Source: Sphingobium vermicomposti (GTDB lineage Bacteria > Pseudomonadota > Alphaproteobacteria > Sphingomonadales > Sphingomonadaceae). From it: a DNA stretch of 64,000 nucleotides. The stretch is from NCBI RefSeq assembly GCF_011762025.1, contig NZ_JAASQR010000004.1:310001-374000 (forward strand). The letters are read 5' to 3'. A program made the translations under genes and the position numbers. This document shows positions 1-9,181 of this stretch, piece after piece; the stretch's first letter is position 1; every line of letters begins with the position of its first letter. Below the pieces are notes generated by a model that did no database searches, was not told the origin of the DNA, and was given only the letters and a program-made list of their open reading frames with translations.

Positions 1-120
1 TCAGCGAAGGTCATATTGGAGTTCGCCTGACCGGCGCAGTTTGAAGAACAGGCCCGCAGAAGGCCCTGACGACACGAATATATCGCGCCGCCCACCATCG
101 CGGGCGGACAGGGAGAGTTT

Positions 121-873
121 ATGACGTTACCCGTTTATGATTATTCCGGTGCTCACATTCTCGTCACGGGCGGGACCAGCGGCATAGGCGCGGCGACGGC
201 GGCGGCCTATCGCGATGCGGGCGCGGATGTGACCATCACCGGCACGCGGGGCAGTGCCGATGAATATGACGCCGACCTGTCGGGCTATCGCTATTTTCAG
301 CTGGATGTCGAGGATGGCGCGAACATCGACGAAGTGGCCGCCGCTCTCCCCCGGCTGGACATATTGGTCAACAATGCCGGGATCGCGCTTCCCAGCCAGG
401 GGCTGGACGAATGGGAACCTGAAATATTCGACCGGGCAGTGAATATGCTGCTCAATTCGGCGTTTCGCATGGCGCGCCGGACCGTCGACCTGTTGGCTGA
501 CAGCAAGCTGGCGGGCGGCGGGTCGGTGATCGGCATCGGGTCGATGAGCAGCTTTTTCGGCATTGGCCTGGTCCCCGGTTATGGGGCGGCGAAGACGGGA
601 CTGGTCGGGTTGACCCGGACCATGGCGGTGCAATGGGGCGCGCGTGGTGTTCGCGCCAATGCGGTGGCGGCTGGATTGACGCTGAGCGGCATGACCGCCG
701 GGACGTTCGGGCAGGCGGAATGGATCGAGCCGACGCTTGCCCGCACGCCGCTTGGGCGGCTGGGCGATCCGGGGGACATCGCCAACGCGATCCTGTTCCT
801 GACGAGCCCTGCTGCAAGCTGGATTACTGGACAGACGCTATATGTCGACGGCGGCTATACGGTTTCGGGTTAG
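121..873 (+). CDS. SDR family NAD(P)-dependent oxidoreductase
   Basis: This 250-residue protein is a classical short-chain dehydrogenase. It has the TGGTSGIG cofactor loop at residues 16-23, NNAG at 84-87, and a catalytic Ser141, Tyr154, Lys158 triad with the usual 13-residue Ser-Tyr spacing. The C-terminal GQTLYVDGGY motif is also typical. It would oxidise or reduce a carbonyl/alcohol on a soluble substrate; the substrate is not evident. The start is supported by AGGGAGAG upstream of the ATG. It lies 80 bp ahead of a KstD-type flavoprotein on the same strand, so both may act on one substrate, and the convergent LacI regulator may control them. The first 120 bases of the window hold only this leader. 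Confidence 0.85.
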   Translation: MTLPVYDYSGAHILVTGGTSGIGAATAAAYRDAGADVTITGTRGSADEYDADLSGYRYFQLDVEDGANIDEVAAALPRLDILVNNAGIALPSQGLDEWEPEIFDRAVNMLLNSAFRMARRTVDLLADSKLAGGGSVIGIGSMSSFFGIGLVPGYGAAKTGLVGLTRTMAVQWGARGVRANAVAAGLTLSGMTAGTFGQAEWIEPTLARTPLGRLGDPGDIANAILFLTSPAASWITGQTLYVDGGYTVSG

Positions 874-953
874 GGCCGGGGCGTCCGGTTGCGACCATAT
901 ATACTTACGCTATGACCAGGCCGCGATCACGCGGCGAGAGGGAGTAATCTTTA

Positions 954-2417
954 GTGACTGACGCTTCTCTTCATCGGCCATATCCAGCGTCTGCGGTGCA
1001 GGCGTGGGATTATGAAACTGACGTCGCCGTCGTCGGCTTTGGCGCGGCGGGGGCCTGTGCGGCCATTGAGGCAGCCTTGGCCGGTGGGCGTGTCATGCTG
1101 TTCGAACGCGGATCGGGAAGCGGCGGGGCATCCGCGCTGTCCGGTGGCGAAATCTATATCGGCGGCAGTGGCGGCACCGATGCCCAGCGCGCGGCGGGGT
1201 TTGAGGACAGCACGCAGGATATGGCCGCTTATCTGAAGGCGGCGGGCGGCCCCTGCGCCGACGAAGCGAAGTGCGACCTTTATGCGCGGGATTCGCTGGC
1301 CCATTATGGCTGGCTGAAGGAACAGGGCATTCCGTACCGAGGCAATTTTCTGCCCGGCAAGCATATCGAGCCGGTCGATGATTCCACCCTGATCTGGTCG
1401 GGCAGCGAGGCGGCCTGGCCGTTTTGCGACCTGGCCAAGCCTGCGCCGCGCGGCCATGTCATCCAGCATGTGGGCTGGGGCGGCGGGCGTCCGCTGGTCG
1501 ACCTGCTGGAAAGCCGCGCCCGTAACCTGGGCGTGCAGGTCGTATCCGACGCGCGCGCCGTCGCGCTGGTGCAGGATGATGACCAGCGGGTGGTCGGCGT
1601 GGTCGTGCGCATCGACAATGTAAACCGCTTTGTCAGGGCGGCGAAGGGCGTGGTGCTGTGCACCGGCGGCTTTGTCTTCAACGAAGCGATGCGGCAGCGT
1701 TATTGCCCGGAAACCTTCCGCATCAACAGCCCGATCGGCGATCAGGATGACGGGTCGGGCATCGAACTGGGCGTGGGAGCAGGCGGCGATGCCATCCACA
1801 TGGAACAATTTTTCACCACCTGTCCGTGGACCATGCCCGAACCGCAGGCCAATGGCGTGTTCGTCAATCAGGCGGGCCAGCGGTTCATCAACGAGGATTG
1901 CTATCATGGCCGGGTGAGCCGCGCCGCCATCGATCAACTGGGCGACCGGGTCTATTTGCTGCTGGACATCGCCCATTTCGACCAGCCGCTGGAAATGGCG
2001 GGCATCACCATCGCCGGGACGGGCGAGACTTGGGAAGAGGTGGAGGCCGAACTGGAAATGGCGCCCGGCACATTGTCGGCGACCATGGCCTTCTACAACA
2101 CGCACGCGAAAGAAGGGCGCGACCCTCTGTTCCATAAGAAGCCGCCGATCCTGACGCCGCTGGATCAGGGGCCGTTTGTTGCGCTGGAGCTGAATTTCCA
2201 CAGCAGCTATTTCAGCTTTTTCACGCTGGGCGGGCTGCGCACGTCGGTGGACGGCGAAGTGCTGGACCGTGCCGGTGCGCCGGTCCCCGGCCTGTTCGCG
2301 GCGGGGCGTTGCACGTCGGGCCTGCCCGCTTGGGGGCATGGCTATAGCTCTGGTCTTAGCCTGGCGGACTGCACCTTCTTTGGCAGGCGTGCAGGGCGCA
2401 AGGCCGCCAGCGCCTGA
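954..2417 (+). CDS. FAD-dependent oxidoreductase, KstD/fumarate reductase-like flavoprotein
   Basis: The 487-residue protein carries an N-terminal FAD dinucleotide-binding motif (GFGAAG at residues 28-33) after a beta strand. A Gly/Ser-rich segment follows near residues 55-70, as in the fumarate reductase/3-ketosteroid dehydrogenase superfamily. The C-terminus has the family's GLFAAGRCTSG FAD-closing motif and GHGYSSGLSLADCTFFGR. Such enzymes desaturate or reduce carbon-carbon bonds next to a carbonyl. The start is a GTG at 954, chosen because the protein begins directly with a natural N-terminus. It sits 80 bp after an SDR and ends 33 bp before a convergent LacI regulator. No haem or export signal is seen. 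The substrate is unknown; a ketosteroid-like or sugar-derived ketone is possible. Confidence 0.75.
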   Translation: MTDASLHRPYPASAVQAWDYETDVAVVGFGAAGACAAIEAALAGGRVMLFERGSGSGGASALSGGEIYIGGSGGTDAQRAAGFEDSTQDMAAYLKAAGGPCADEAKCDLYARDSLAHYGWLKEQGIPYRGNFLPGKHIEPVDDSTLIWSGSEAAWPFCDLAKPAPRGHVIQHVGWGGGRPLVDLLESRARNLGVQVVSDARAVALVQDDDQRVVGVVVRIDNVNRFVRAAKGVVLCTGGFVFNEAMRQRYCPETFRINSPIGDQDDGSGIELGVGAGGDAIHMEQFFTTCPWTMPEPQANGVFVNQAGQRFINEDCYHGRVSRAAIDQLGDRVYLLLDIAHFDQPLEMAGITIAGTGETWEEVEAELEMAPGTLSATMAFYNTHAKEGRDPLFHKKPPILTPLDQGPFVALELNFHSSYFSFFTLGGLRTSVDGEVLDRAGAPVPGLFAAGRCTSGLPAWGHGYSSGLSLADCTFFGRRAGRKAASA

Positions 2418-2450
2418 TATAAGCGAAGGGAGGGCGCGGCAGGGCGACGG

Positions 2451-3443
2451 CTATCGAGTTGGAGCCTGCCCGCTACTTTCCCGCTTCACCAGCTCAAAGA
2501 CGAAGGACGGCGCATCCGCCAGCCCTTCGACCAGGGAATTGACCACGGCGCGTCCCATTTCCTCCAGCGGCTGCCGGACGGTGGTCAGCGGCGGCCAGGT
2601 CGTCAGGCTGCCGCGCGTGTCGTCAAAGCCGACCACCGACAGGTCATCGGGCAAGCGCAGGCCCCGGCGGTGAGCGAGTGTCAGGACGCCCAACGCCATG
2701 TCATCATTGGTCGCGAATATGGCGGTGGGTGGCTGGGGGAGGGACAAGAGCCTCTCTCCTTCGCTGATGCCGGACGCGAAGTTGAAGCCGCCTTCGACAA
2801 ACATCTGTTCATCGATGCTGATCCCGGCGGCGGCCAGTCCGTCGCGAAAGCCGTCCACCCGGCGCTGGGCCGCGCGATGGCTGGCCGGCGGGCAGATGAC
2901 GCCGATCCGACGATGGCCGAGCGCGATGAGGTGGTCGGCTACCATCCGTCCGGCGGAGCGTTCGGGCGTGGGGATGTTGAAGCTTTCCGACATGACCGAT
3001 CCCGCGATACGAGCGCAGGGAACCTTCAGTTCGACCAGACGCCGCAGGATTTGGGGGTCATCCGACAGCGGGGGTGCCAGGAACACGCCGTCGGGCCGCA
3101 GCGCCGCGACCAGCCGGTCCAGCACCTCGAACCGTTCGTCGCCCGTCAGGGAAATCGGTTCGACCACGAGGTGATAGCCCAGTTCCCGGCAGCGGTTCGC
3201 CGCGCCTACCTGAATGCCGCTATTATATCCAGGTGCCGGATTGTTATACAGGAAGGCGATCAGAAAAGACCGTCCGCCCGCCAGACGGCGAGCGGACTGG
3301 TTGGGGCGGTAATCCAGCTTCTTGATCGCGTCTGCCACGCGGTCTCGCAAGTCGCTGCTGACATTCGGGGCATTGTTGACAACGCGAGACACGGTTTTGA
3401 TGGATACGCCCGCCATCGCGGCGACGTCACGGATGCTGGACAT
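2451..3443 (-). CDS. LacI family transcriptional regulator
   Basis: The 330-residue regulator starts with the LacI helix-turn-helix (MSSIRDVAAMAGVSIKTVSR) and hinge helix. A periplasmic-binding-protein-like effector domain follows, with the usual VVGFDDTRGS motif and a C-terminal VRQPLEEMGR segment. LacI proteins generally repress sugar or other catabolic genes and are released by a small ligand. It converges on the SDR/flavoprotein pair. Its own promoter side (3444-3828) holds a perfect GACAACGTTGTC palindrome with the central CG typical of LacI operators, suggesting autoregulation or control of the divergent hydroxylase gene. The ligand cannot be told from sequence. Confidence 0.9.
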   Translation of the reverse strand: MSSIRDVAAMAGVSIKTVSRVVNNAPNVSSDLRDRVADAIKKLDYRPNQSARRLAGGRSFLIAFLYNNPAPGYNSGIQVGAANRCRELGYHLVVEPISLTGDERFEVLDRLVAALRPDGVFLAPPLSDDPQILRRLVELKVPCARIAGSVMSESFNIPTPERSAGRMVADHLIALGHRRIGVICPPASHRAAQRRVDGFRDGLAAAGISIDEQMFVEGGFNFASGISEGERLLSLPQPPTAIFATNDDMALGVLTLAHRRGLRLPDDLSVVGFDDTRGSLTTWPPLTTVRQPLEEMGRAVVNSLVEGLADAPSFVFELVKRESSGQAPTR

Positions 3444-3608
3444 GATGCGGACAGTTCAGCGTAGCAAGGTGGAGGCAGGAGATGTCATCGCGGCGTAACC
3501 CTTGTCACCCGCCGTCGAATATGCGCGCGCGTCATGCACCGGCGATTCCATTTGCCACCATGTCGAAAAGCCTCTTGAACAATCTTGCGCACCATTATAG
3601 AGCGGCAG

Positions 3609-3620
3609 GACAACGTTGTC
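3609..3620. promoter_or_regulatory. Candidate LacI-family operator
   Basis: GACAACGTTGTC is a perfect 12-bp palindrome with a central CG, the usual layout of a LacI-family half-site pair. It lies 166 bp upstream of the lacI-type start and about 209 bp upstream of the divergent hydroxylase start. Assignment to this regulator is inferred from proximity. Confidence 0.5.
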
Positions 3621-3648
3621 ATCCCTTTCGGGATTCAGGCAATGTTTT

Positions 3649-3691
3649 CCCGGGCAATGATGGGCGACTGCACGCGCCTGCATTGCCCGGG
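3649..3691. repeat. 11-bp perfect inverted repeat in divergent intergenic region
   Basis: CCCGGGCAATG at 3649-3659 is exactly complemented by CATTGCCCGGG at 3681-3691, with a 21-base loop. It lies between the divergent LacI and hydroxylase genes in a 385-base gene-free stretch. It lacks a T-tract appropriate for a simple terminator, so it may be a widely spaced operator pair or an RNA hairpin in the hydroxylase leader. Confidence 0.5.
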
Positions 3692-3828
3692 TTACACCCC
3701 TCCCAAAAAAATCTGATCGCAGCGCTGGTCCGGGCGTCCGGTGGCATGTCATAATATTTGACTTTGAAAACCACTCGCAATAGCCGGGTCTGGCGGATCG
3801 ATTGCCCGCGCGTTGAGGGGGAAGGTTC

Positions 3829-4512
3829 ATGCTGACGATCATTTCGGACCTGCTCGATACCCGCCAGATTCACGATGTCCGGGCGCTGATCGACGCCGCC
3901 CAATGGGTGGATGGCAATGTCACATCCGGTCATCAATCCGCGCTGGCCAAGAATAACCTGCAATTACCGGAGGACGCACCGGAATCCCGTCAGGCCGGGC
4001 AGATCATTCTGGAAGCATTGGGCCGCAATCCGCTGTTCATCGCGGCGGCGCTGCCGCTCAAGATATTCCCGCCCTTGTTCAACAGCTATGCAGGTGGGCA
4101 GGGCTTTGGCGTTCATGTCGACAGCGCCGTGCGTATCCAGGCAGGCAGCGGCTTTCGCGTGCGGTCCGACCTGTCGATAACGATGTTTCTGGAAGACCCC
4201 GATAGCTATGCCGGGGGCGAACTTACGGTCGAAACGCAATTCGGGGCGCAGCAGGTGAAACTGCCTGCGGGCCATGCGGTGTTGTATCCGTCATCGTCGT
4301 TGCACCGGGTCAACCCCGTGACGAGCGGTCGCCGGGTGGCCAGCTTTTTCTGGTTGCAGTCCATGGTTCGCGACGACAGCGCGCGGCAGACCTTGTTCGA
4401 CCTGGACAGCAGCATTCAGGCGCTGGCGACGGCGGTCGGTCAGGATAATGCGGAAATCATCCGGCTGACCGGCGTCTATCATAACCTGCTGCGCCGCTGG
4501 GCCGACGCCTGA
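3829..4512 (+). CDS. Fe(II)/2-oxoglutarate-dependent PKHD-type hydroxylase (PiuC/YbiX family)
   Basis: The 227-residue protein matches the PKHD-type hydroxylase family found near siderophore receptors. The double-stranded beta-helix iron ligands are H96 and D98 (HVD) and H159, and R169 is the likely 2-oxoglutarate anchor. [16 protein letters not shown] residues ([12 protein letters not shown], 121-132) and [12 protein letters not shown] (153-164) are family hallmarks. The length matches the usual 225-230. In other bacteria the gene often follows a TonB siderophore receptor; here no receptor is adjacent, so it stands alone between a LacI and a DeoR regulator. The start has AGGGGGAAGG upstream. 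The physiological substrate is unknown. Confidence 0.88.
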   Translation: MLTIISDLLDTRQIHDVRALIDAAQWVDGNVTSGHQSALAKNNLQLPEDAPESRQAGQIILEALGRNPLFIAAALPLKIFPPLFNSYAGGQGFGVHVDSAVRIQAGSGFRVRSDLSITMFLEDPDSYAGGELTVETQFGAQQVKLPAGHAVLYPSSSLHRVNPVTSGRRVASFFWLQSMVRDDSARQTLFDLDSSIQALATAVGQDNAEIIRLTGVYHNLLRRWADA

Positions 4513-4537
4513 GGCACAGCGTTACCTGTCCGCGCCG

Positions 4538-5329
4538 TCAGTCCTGCGCAATGATAAGATCAATCCCCGCCTGACGGACCATGTCGGCTGCCTCCGCGCT
4601 GATGCCGGTGTCAGTGATCAGCGTGTCCACCTCATCCAACCTGCACACGATCGCGCCGGAGGACGAGCCGAATTTTGAGCTGTCGACCATCAATATGACC
4701 TGTTCCGCCCGGTCGATCAGCCTGCGTTCCGCCGCAACCAGGATGACGTCCTGCTGCATCACACCGCGCGGACCCACGGCTGCTGCACCCATGAACAGTT
4801 TGGGCGCGTGGAAATGCGGCATGCTGTCTTCACCCGCCGGGGCAAGGATGATGTTCTGTTCCCGAAACAGCGTGCCTGATGGCAGCAGGATGCGCGTTCC
4901 CGCCTGGGGCAGCAGGGCGTTGACGATGTGCAGCGAATTGGTGAGCACCTGAAGGTTCAGGCCCTCCAGGCACGGACACATTTGCAATGTGGTCGTGCCG
5001 CCATCGACCATGATGCCTTCACCCGGCCCGCACAAAGCGGCGGCAGCACGACCGATGGCCTGTTTCTGCACCAGATTTTCACTGATGGACTGGTCGAAGG
5101 GCCTGCCCGACAAATGGATCGGCGGTTCCGCCGGGGTGACGGTAGTGGATGCCGCTACCTTGGCCCCGCCATGCACACGCACGATATGGCCATGTTCTTC
5201 CAGACGTGTGAGATCGCGGCGGATGGTGGCGGGCGATGCGTCCAGCTGCGCTTCCAGATCGCGATAGGAAATGAACCCGCTGAGCCGCAGCGCGTCTAGA
5301 ATCAGGCTTTCGCGTTCCGCTGCATGCAT
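4538..5329 (-). CDS. DeoR/GlpR family transcriptional regulator, probable rhamnose regulator
   Basis: The 263-residue protein has the DeoR winged HTH at its N-terminus (ISYRDLEAQLDASPATIRRD followed by LTRLEEHGHIVRVHGGA). The DeoR sensor domain follows, with the phosphosugar-binding GGTTTLQM segment and a late VDSSKFG motif. DeoR proteins sense phosphorylated sugars. It is the distal gene of the minus-strand arm of the rhamnose cluster (kinase, lactate dehydrogenase, transporter), 130 bp after the transporter, so it is the obvious candidate to bind the palindrome at 9166-9181. An effector such as rhamnulose-1-phosphate is inferred, not seen. Confidence 0.88.
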   Translation of the reverse strand: MHAAERESLILDALRLSGFISYRDLEAQLDASPATIRRDLTRLEEHGHIVRVHGGAKVAASTTVTPAEPPIHLSGRPFDQSISENLVQKQAIGRAAAALCGPGEGIMVDGGTTTLQMCPCLEGLNLQVLTNSLHIVNALLPQAGTRILLPSGTLFREQNIILAPAGEDSMPHFHAPKLFMGAAAVGPRGVMQQDVILVAAERRLIDRAEQVILMVDSSKFGSSSGAIVCRLDEVDTLITDTGISAEAADMVRQAGIDLIIAQD

Positions 5330-5355
5330 CTCGTCCGTTTCATCCTTCGCTTGTG

Positions 5356-5385
5356 CGCCGACGAAGGGGCACCCCTTCGTCGGCG
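5356..5385. repeat. 14-bp perfect hairpin between rhaT and deoR-type gene
   Basis: CGCCGACGAAGGGG at 5356-5369 is perfectly complementary to CCCCTTCGTCGGCG at 5372-5385, separated by only two bases. It lies in the 130-bp spacer between the transporter and the DeoR gene, both on the minus strand. There is no T-tract, so it resembles an mRNA-processing or stabilising hairpin rather than an intrinsic terminator. Confidence 0.65.
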
Positions 5386-5408
5386 ACGCTTATGCACAGG
5401 CGGCGAGA

Positions 5409-5448
5409 CGAAATCCATCGCTGGCTAGCGGATAGGCAATGGATTTCG
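5409..5448 (-). terminator. Inverted repeat after rhaT, weak terminator candidate
   Basis: CGAAATCCAT at 5409-5418 pairs with ATGGATTTCG at 5439-5448 over a 20-base loop, beginning 11 bases after the rhaT stop codon on the minus strand. No uridine tract follows, so termination is uncertain; partial attenuation between the operon and the regulator gene is possible. Confidence 0.35.
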
Positions 5449-5459
5449 CACCTATTTCT

Positions 5460-6536
5460 TCAATGTGCCGCCTGCACCCCCAACATGTTGCCCGCGCCGA
5501 TCACGACCGTGGAGCCGACCAGCAGGCCAATGCCGGTCCAGACTGTGCGCCGCGTGCTCTTGCTCGCGCCCTTCCATTCCCGCAGCGCAAAGCCCCACAG
5601 GGTCGAAAAGAGAATGATCGACGCCATGTGCAGCGTCCAGGATGAGAAGCCGTAACGCCCCATCTGGCTTTCGCCCATCGTGTAGAAGAAGAACTGGAAG
5701 TACCAGAGGGTCCCGCCCAGCGCCGCGAGCAGATAGTTGGTGAGCAACGGCGCGCGCCCGCCCCGTTCGGGATCGGATGGCGTACCCAGGAACTGCCCAG
5801 CGCTTTTGTTCTTCGCGATGAGATAGCTGCACCACAGGGCGTTGGTGGTGAGACCCCCGGCCAGCACGACGCACAGGACCGGCAAGCCCTGGCTCAGCGG
5901 GTCGGTCCCGGCGGCCAGCGTCAGGTCGCGAATCGGCTGCCCCGCGTCCAGGCCCCAGGCAAAGCAACCCGACATCACGCCCGAAAAGATGGCGATCAAT
6001 ATGCCCTTTCTCAGGTCGAACTCAGCAACGCCTTCCGACTTCGCTCCGGCCAGGTCCCGCTCCTTCGCCTTGCCCGCGCGGGCGACCACGACGATCCCGC
6101 ACAAGGTGATGACGATGCCGACCAGCGTGATCTGACCACTGACGGTCGATGCAATCTCACCCATCGTGCCGCGAAAGATTGGCGGTCCGAGCGTTCCGAT
6201 CACGGTCGTCAGGCCCAGCGCCACTGCCATGCCCAGCGACAGGCCCAGATAGCGCATCGTCAGCCCGAAGGTCAGGCCACCAAAGCCCCACATCGAACCC
6301 CAGAACCAGCACCAGAATAATGTTTCGCGCGGCGTCGCGGACAGGACACCCAAAAGGTCGCGGGTCTGAAGCGAGGCAAAGAGCCAGGGCGCGATTGCCC
6401 AGGAAAACAGGCCGCCAGCCAGCCAGAAAATTTCCCACGACCAGCGGTTTATCCGCTTGTAGGGGACGTAAAAGCTGGCCGAGGCGAAACCGCCCAGCCA
6501 GTGAAAGATGACGCCCAGCGCCGGATTTCCGCCCAT
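5460..6536 (-). CDS. rhaT: L-rhamnose/proton symporter RhaT
   Basis: The 358-residue hydrophobic protein has about ten predicted membrane segments. It matches RhaT: N-terminal GVIFHWLGGFASASFYVPYK, then WSWEIFWLAGG, and WFWGSMWGFGGLTFGLTMRY-like segments. E. coli RhaT is 344 residues. It imports L-rhamnose (and possibly lyxose) across the inner membrane using the proton gradient. It is the third gene of the minus-strand arm, 29 bp after the L-lactate dehydrogenase gene, with AGGACAGGA before the ATG. A hairpin region separates it from the DeoR regulator. The identity is strengthened by the kinase, aldolase and isomerase genes of the same pathway nearby. Confidence 0.9.
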   Translation of the reverse strand: MGGNPALGVIFHWLGGFASASFYVPYKRINRWSWEIFWLAGGLFSWAIAPWLFASLQTRDLLGVLSATPRETLFWCWFWGSMWGFGGLTFGLTMRYLGLSLGMAVALGLTTVIGTLGPPIFRGTMGEIASTVSGQITLVGIVITLCGIVVVARAGKAKERDLAGAKSEGVAEFDLRKGILIAIFSGVMSGCFAWGLDAGQPIRDLTLAAGTDPLSQGLPVLCVVLAGGLTTNALWCSYLIAKNKSAGQFLGTPSDPERGGRAPLLTNYLLAALGGTLWYFQFFFYTMGESQMGRYGFSSWTLHMASIILFSTLWGFALREWKGASKSTRRTVWTGIGLLVGSTVVIGAGNMLGVQAAH

Positions 6537-6565
6537 CAGATCCTGTCCTTCTATTGTCTTTTAAT

Positions 6566-7711
6566 TCAGCTTTCGGCCAGCGCGAGCCGGTTGATTTCGT
6601 CGATGGATTTCATGCCCGTCAGCGTCATTGCCACGCGCATTTCCGCTTCGATCATGGCCAGCATCTGTTCGATGCCGACCTGCCCCTTGGCGGCGAGGGC
6701 GAAGGCCCAGGCCCGGCCCAGCAACACGCCTTTCGCTCCCAGCGCGAGCATGCGGACGACGTCGAGACCCGAACGGACCCCGCCGTCGGCCAGCACGGTC
6801 AGCCGGTCACCCACTGCATCGGCGATGGGTGGCAGGGCGCGGGCGGTGGAAAGGACGCCGTCCAGCTGCCGTCCGCCATGGTTGGATACGATGATGCCAT
6901 CAGCGCCGATGGCCGCCGCTTCCTTCGCGTCCTCCGGGTCCAGCAGGCCCTTGATGATCAACGGGCCTTTCCATTCCGACCGGATGAAATCCAGGTCCCG
7001 CCAGTTGATCGAATTGTCGAAATTATCCCGCATCCAGGCAAAGAAATCCTCGATTCCGGTCTTGCCCTTCAGCACGGGCGCAACATTGCCCAAGGCATGG
7101 GGGCGACCGCGAACGCCGACGTCCCATGCCCAGCCCGGCTTCATCGCGCTCTGGATCGTCCGTCGCAGCGCGCCCTTGAACCCTGCCGCGCCCGCAAGGC
7201 CGGAATGATAGTCGCGATAGCGGCTGCCCGGCACCGGCATGTCCACGGTAAAGACCAGGGCAGAACATTTCGCCTCTACCGCCTGCGCCATAAGGTCGCG
7301 CATGAATGCGCGGTCGCGGATCATGTAGAGCTGGAACCAGAAGGGTTGGGAGGCGGCGGCGGCGACTTCCGACAGGGCGCAGGCGGACACGGTCGACAGG
7401 GTGAAGGGGATGCCAGCCTTGTCCGCCGCGCGCACCGCTTGGCACTCACCGCGCCGGGCGTTCATTCCGGCCAGGCCGATGGGCGCGAGCGCCACCGGCA
7501 TCGCCAGCTTTTGCCCGAACAAATTGGTCGTCAGGTCCAGGCTGGACATGTCGCGCAGCACGCGCTGCCGTAGGGCGATAGCCTCCAGATCCGCGACATT
7601 GCGGCGCAGGGTCACTTCGGCATAGGAGCCGCCGTCAATATATTCGAACAGGAAATGCGGCAGCCGTCGGCGCGCCAGTTCGCGAAAGTCACTGACCGAT
7701 GCGGCGATCAT
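6566..7711 (-). CDS. lldD: L-lactate dehydrogenase (FMN-dependent alpha-hydroxy acid oxidase)
   Basis: The 381-residue protein belongs to the FMN-dependent alpha-hydroxy acid dehydrogenase family. N-terminal [24 protein letters not shown] and the C-terminal active-site [10 protein letters not shown] (catalytic His plus substrate Arg) and [10 protein letters not shown] (FMN phosphate site) are all present. Length matches LldD (about 380-396). It oxidises L-lactate to pyruvate at the membrane, passing electrons to quinone. In this cluster it would process the L-lactate produced from L-lactaldehyde by the fused aldolase/dehydrogenase, so both halves of rhamnose reach central metabolism. Its start overlaps the kinase stop in an ATGA arrangement, indicating translational coupling. 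Confidence 0.9.
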   Translation of the reverse strand: MIAASVSDFRELARRRLPHFLFEYIDGGSYAEVTLRRNVADLEAIALRQRVLRDMSSLDLTTNLFGQKLAMPVALAPIGLAGMNARRGECQAVRAADKAGIPFTLSTVSACALSEVAAAASQPFWFQLYMIRDRAFMRDLMAQAVEAKCSALVFTVDMPVPGSRYRDYHSGLAGAAGFKGALRRTIQSAMKPGWAWDVGVRGRPHALGNVAPVLKGKTGIEDFFAWMRDNFDNSINWRDLDFIRSEWKGPLIIKGLLDPEDAKEAAAIGADGIIVSNHGGRQLDGVLSTARALPPIADAVGDRLTVLADGGVRSGLDVVRMLALGAKGVLLGRAWAFALAAKGQVGIEQMLAMIEAEMRVAMTLTGMKSIDEINRLALAES

Positions 7712-9132
7712 GCAGTCATCTCCATTTCAGCGCGCCAGCGGGCGCGATAGGCCAGGAGGTCGCCGGATAGCGGTTCCACCTGGCGTAGCGACCCGTTGGG
7801 CTTGAGCGCGGGATCGATGAGGCGCAGCGCGCCGAATGAGACATCATTATGAGCGTTGGCGGTATAGACCTGCGTGTCCGGCCGCAACGCCGCAAGCGCG
7901 CGCACGAACACTTCGGCTTCGGCGAACCGTCCTTCGACCAGCAGCCGCTGCTCCGCGCCGATGAGGTCCAGCGAACAGTCGGCAACCAGCGCAGCGTAGA
8001 GGCAGGCGGCGGCGCGGCGCGCATACCAGTCTTCGGGCCGGTTGACCCAGCGGCAGGTGAGGTCCGGGAAAGGGCCGAAGCCGGGGGCCAGCGTTGGCAG
8101 GATCAGGACCGGGTCCGCCAGCAATTGATCGACGGCGGCCAGCAGGGCGGGCTGATCGGGTTTGATGTCCACCCGTCGCGTGTCGATCTCGATCAACGTC
8201 TCGATCTCACGCCCGCCCATAAAGCGGGCCGATGGGACGGGCTTTCCATAGGCATCGACATTGACCAGGCAGTCACGCGATTCGGGCAGCGATCCTGTAT
8301 CCACTGGTTGCGCGGGCAGGCGCATGGCGATGAACCAGGTGCCGGTCGACAGCACGGTGGCTTCGTTGCGGGCGATTTCCGAAAAGCCGCGGGCGGCCAG
8401 CAGCGCCGCGTTGGAATCGTGAAGACCGGCCAGAACCCTGACTGTCTGCGGCAGGCCGGTGCGGGCGGCGACTTCGGCGGAAATCGTGCCGACCGTGTCG
8501 CCAGCGCCCACCACCGGCGCGAACCGTTCCGCCCAGCCCAGCTGCACCGCCATGGGCGAAAAATCGCCGCTGGCCGGTGCCCATACATCGCTGTGGCAGC
8601 CAAGGCTGGTCACTTCGCTGACCGCGCGACCTGTCAGGAACCAGGCCCAATATTGCGCCCAGGGCAGCAAGGTGGCGCTGTCCATGGCATCGGGATAGAG
8701 TTGATCCATCCACCAAAGCTGGCTGCCGAAATTCAGGCCGTCGGGCAGCGCGGGCGATCCGGTAATGGCGAAGGTGTCGCGTTGCTTGCGATAGGCAGCC
8801 ATTACCGCCGACGGCAAAGGCTGCTCATAATCAAAGGGTGCGAAGGCGAGCGTGCCCGGCGAGTCATCGCCATGGCCGGCAAGCGCAGCGACGGCAGCGC
8901 CGTGGCCGACCGGAATGATCGCTTCGATCGGCTGATCGGCGTGGCGGGCAAGCATGTCCAGCACCCAGTCGCCGATGCCGTCAGCGTCCAGGCGACGGAT
9001 TCCATCCACGGTGCACACGCTATTGCGGCGAGTCTGCCGGTCCAGCATATGGCCGTCACGCGACCAGAGGCTGACCTTGCTCAGCGTCTTGCCCATGTCG
9101 ATGACGATGAAGGCACCCGAATCCAACTGCAT
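7708..9132 (-). CDS. FGGY-family sugar kinase, probable rhamnulokinase
   Basis: The 474-residue FGGY kinase begins with the ATP phosphate-binding strand [16 protein letters not shown] and has the second-domain [16 protein letters not shown] and LSTGTWF motifs. The latter is common in rhamnulokinase/xylulokinase relatives. It would phosphorylate L-rhamnulose to rhamnulose-1-phosphate in the cytoplasm. It is the first gene of the minus-strand arm and diverges from the aldolase gene over a 113-bp region that contains a 16-bp palindrome. GGAGAG lies just before the ATG. It is divergent enough from enterobacterial RhaB that the kinase role is assigned mainly by context; an L-fuculose or other ketose kinase is the alternative. 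Confidence 0.8.
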   Translation of the reverse strand: MQLDSGAFIVIDMGKTLSKVSLWSRDGHMLDRQTRRNSVCTVDGIRRLDADGIGDWVLDMLARHADQPIEAIIPVGHGAAVAALAGHGDDSPGTLAFAPFDYEQPLPSAVMAAYRKQRDTFAITGSPALPDGLNFGSQLWWMDQLYPDAMDSATLLPWAQYWAWFLTGRAVSEVTSLGCHSDVWAPASGDFSPMAVQLGWAERFAPVVGAGDTVGTISAEVAARTGLPQTVRVLAGLHDSNAALLAARGFSEIARNEATVLSTGTWFIAMRLPAQPVDTGSLPESRDCLVNVDAYGKPVPSARFMGGREIETLIEIDTRRVDIKPDQPALLAAVDQLLADPVLILPTLAPGFGPFPDLTCRWVNRPEDWYARRAAACLYAALVADCSLDLIGAEQRLLVEGRFAEAEVFVRALAALRPDTQVYTANAHNDVSFGALRLIDPALKPNGSLRQVEPLSGDLLAYRARWRAEMEMTA

Positions 9133-9165
9133 CTCTCCAAATCACGCTTATTGAAAACGATCATT

Positions 9166-9181
9166 ATCAATCGCGATTGAT
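9166..9181. promoter_or_regulatory. 16-bp palindromic operator of the rhamnose divergent promoter
   Basis: ATCAATCGCGATTGAT is a perfect 16-bp palindrome in the 113-bp gap between the divergent kinase and aldolase genes. It is flanked by GATCATT copies at 9159-9165 and 9179-9185. The position lets one dimer or tetramer control both arms. The DeoR-family regulator in the cluster is the likely binder, by inference. Confidence 0.65.

Noticed and set aside
951..2339. A 462-codon open frame antisense to the KstD-like flavoprotein
   Set aside because: No ribosome binding site or conserved motif, and it lies entirely inside the flavoprotein gene.
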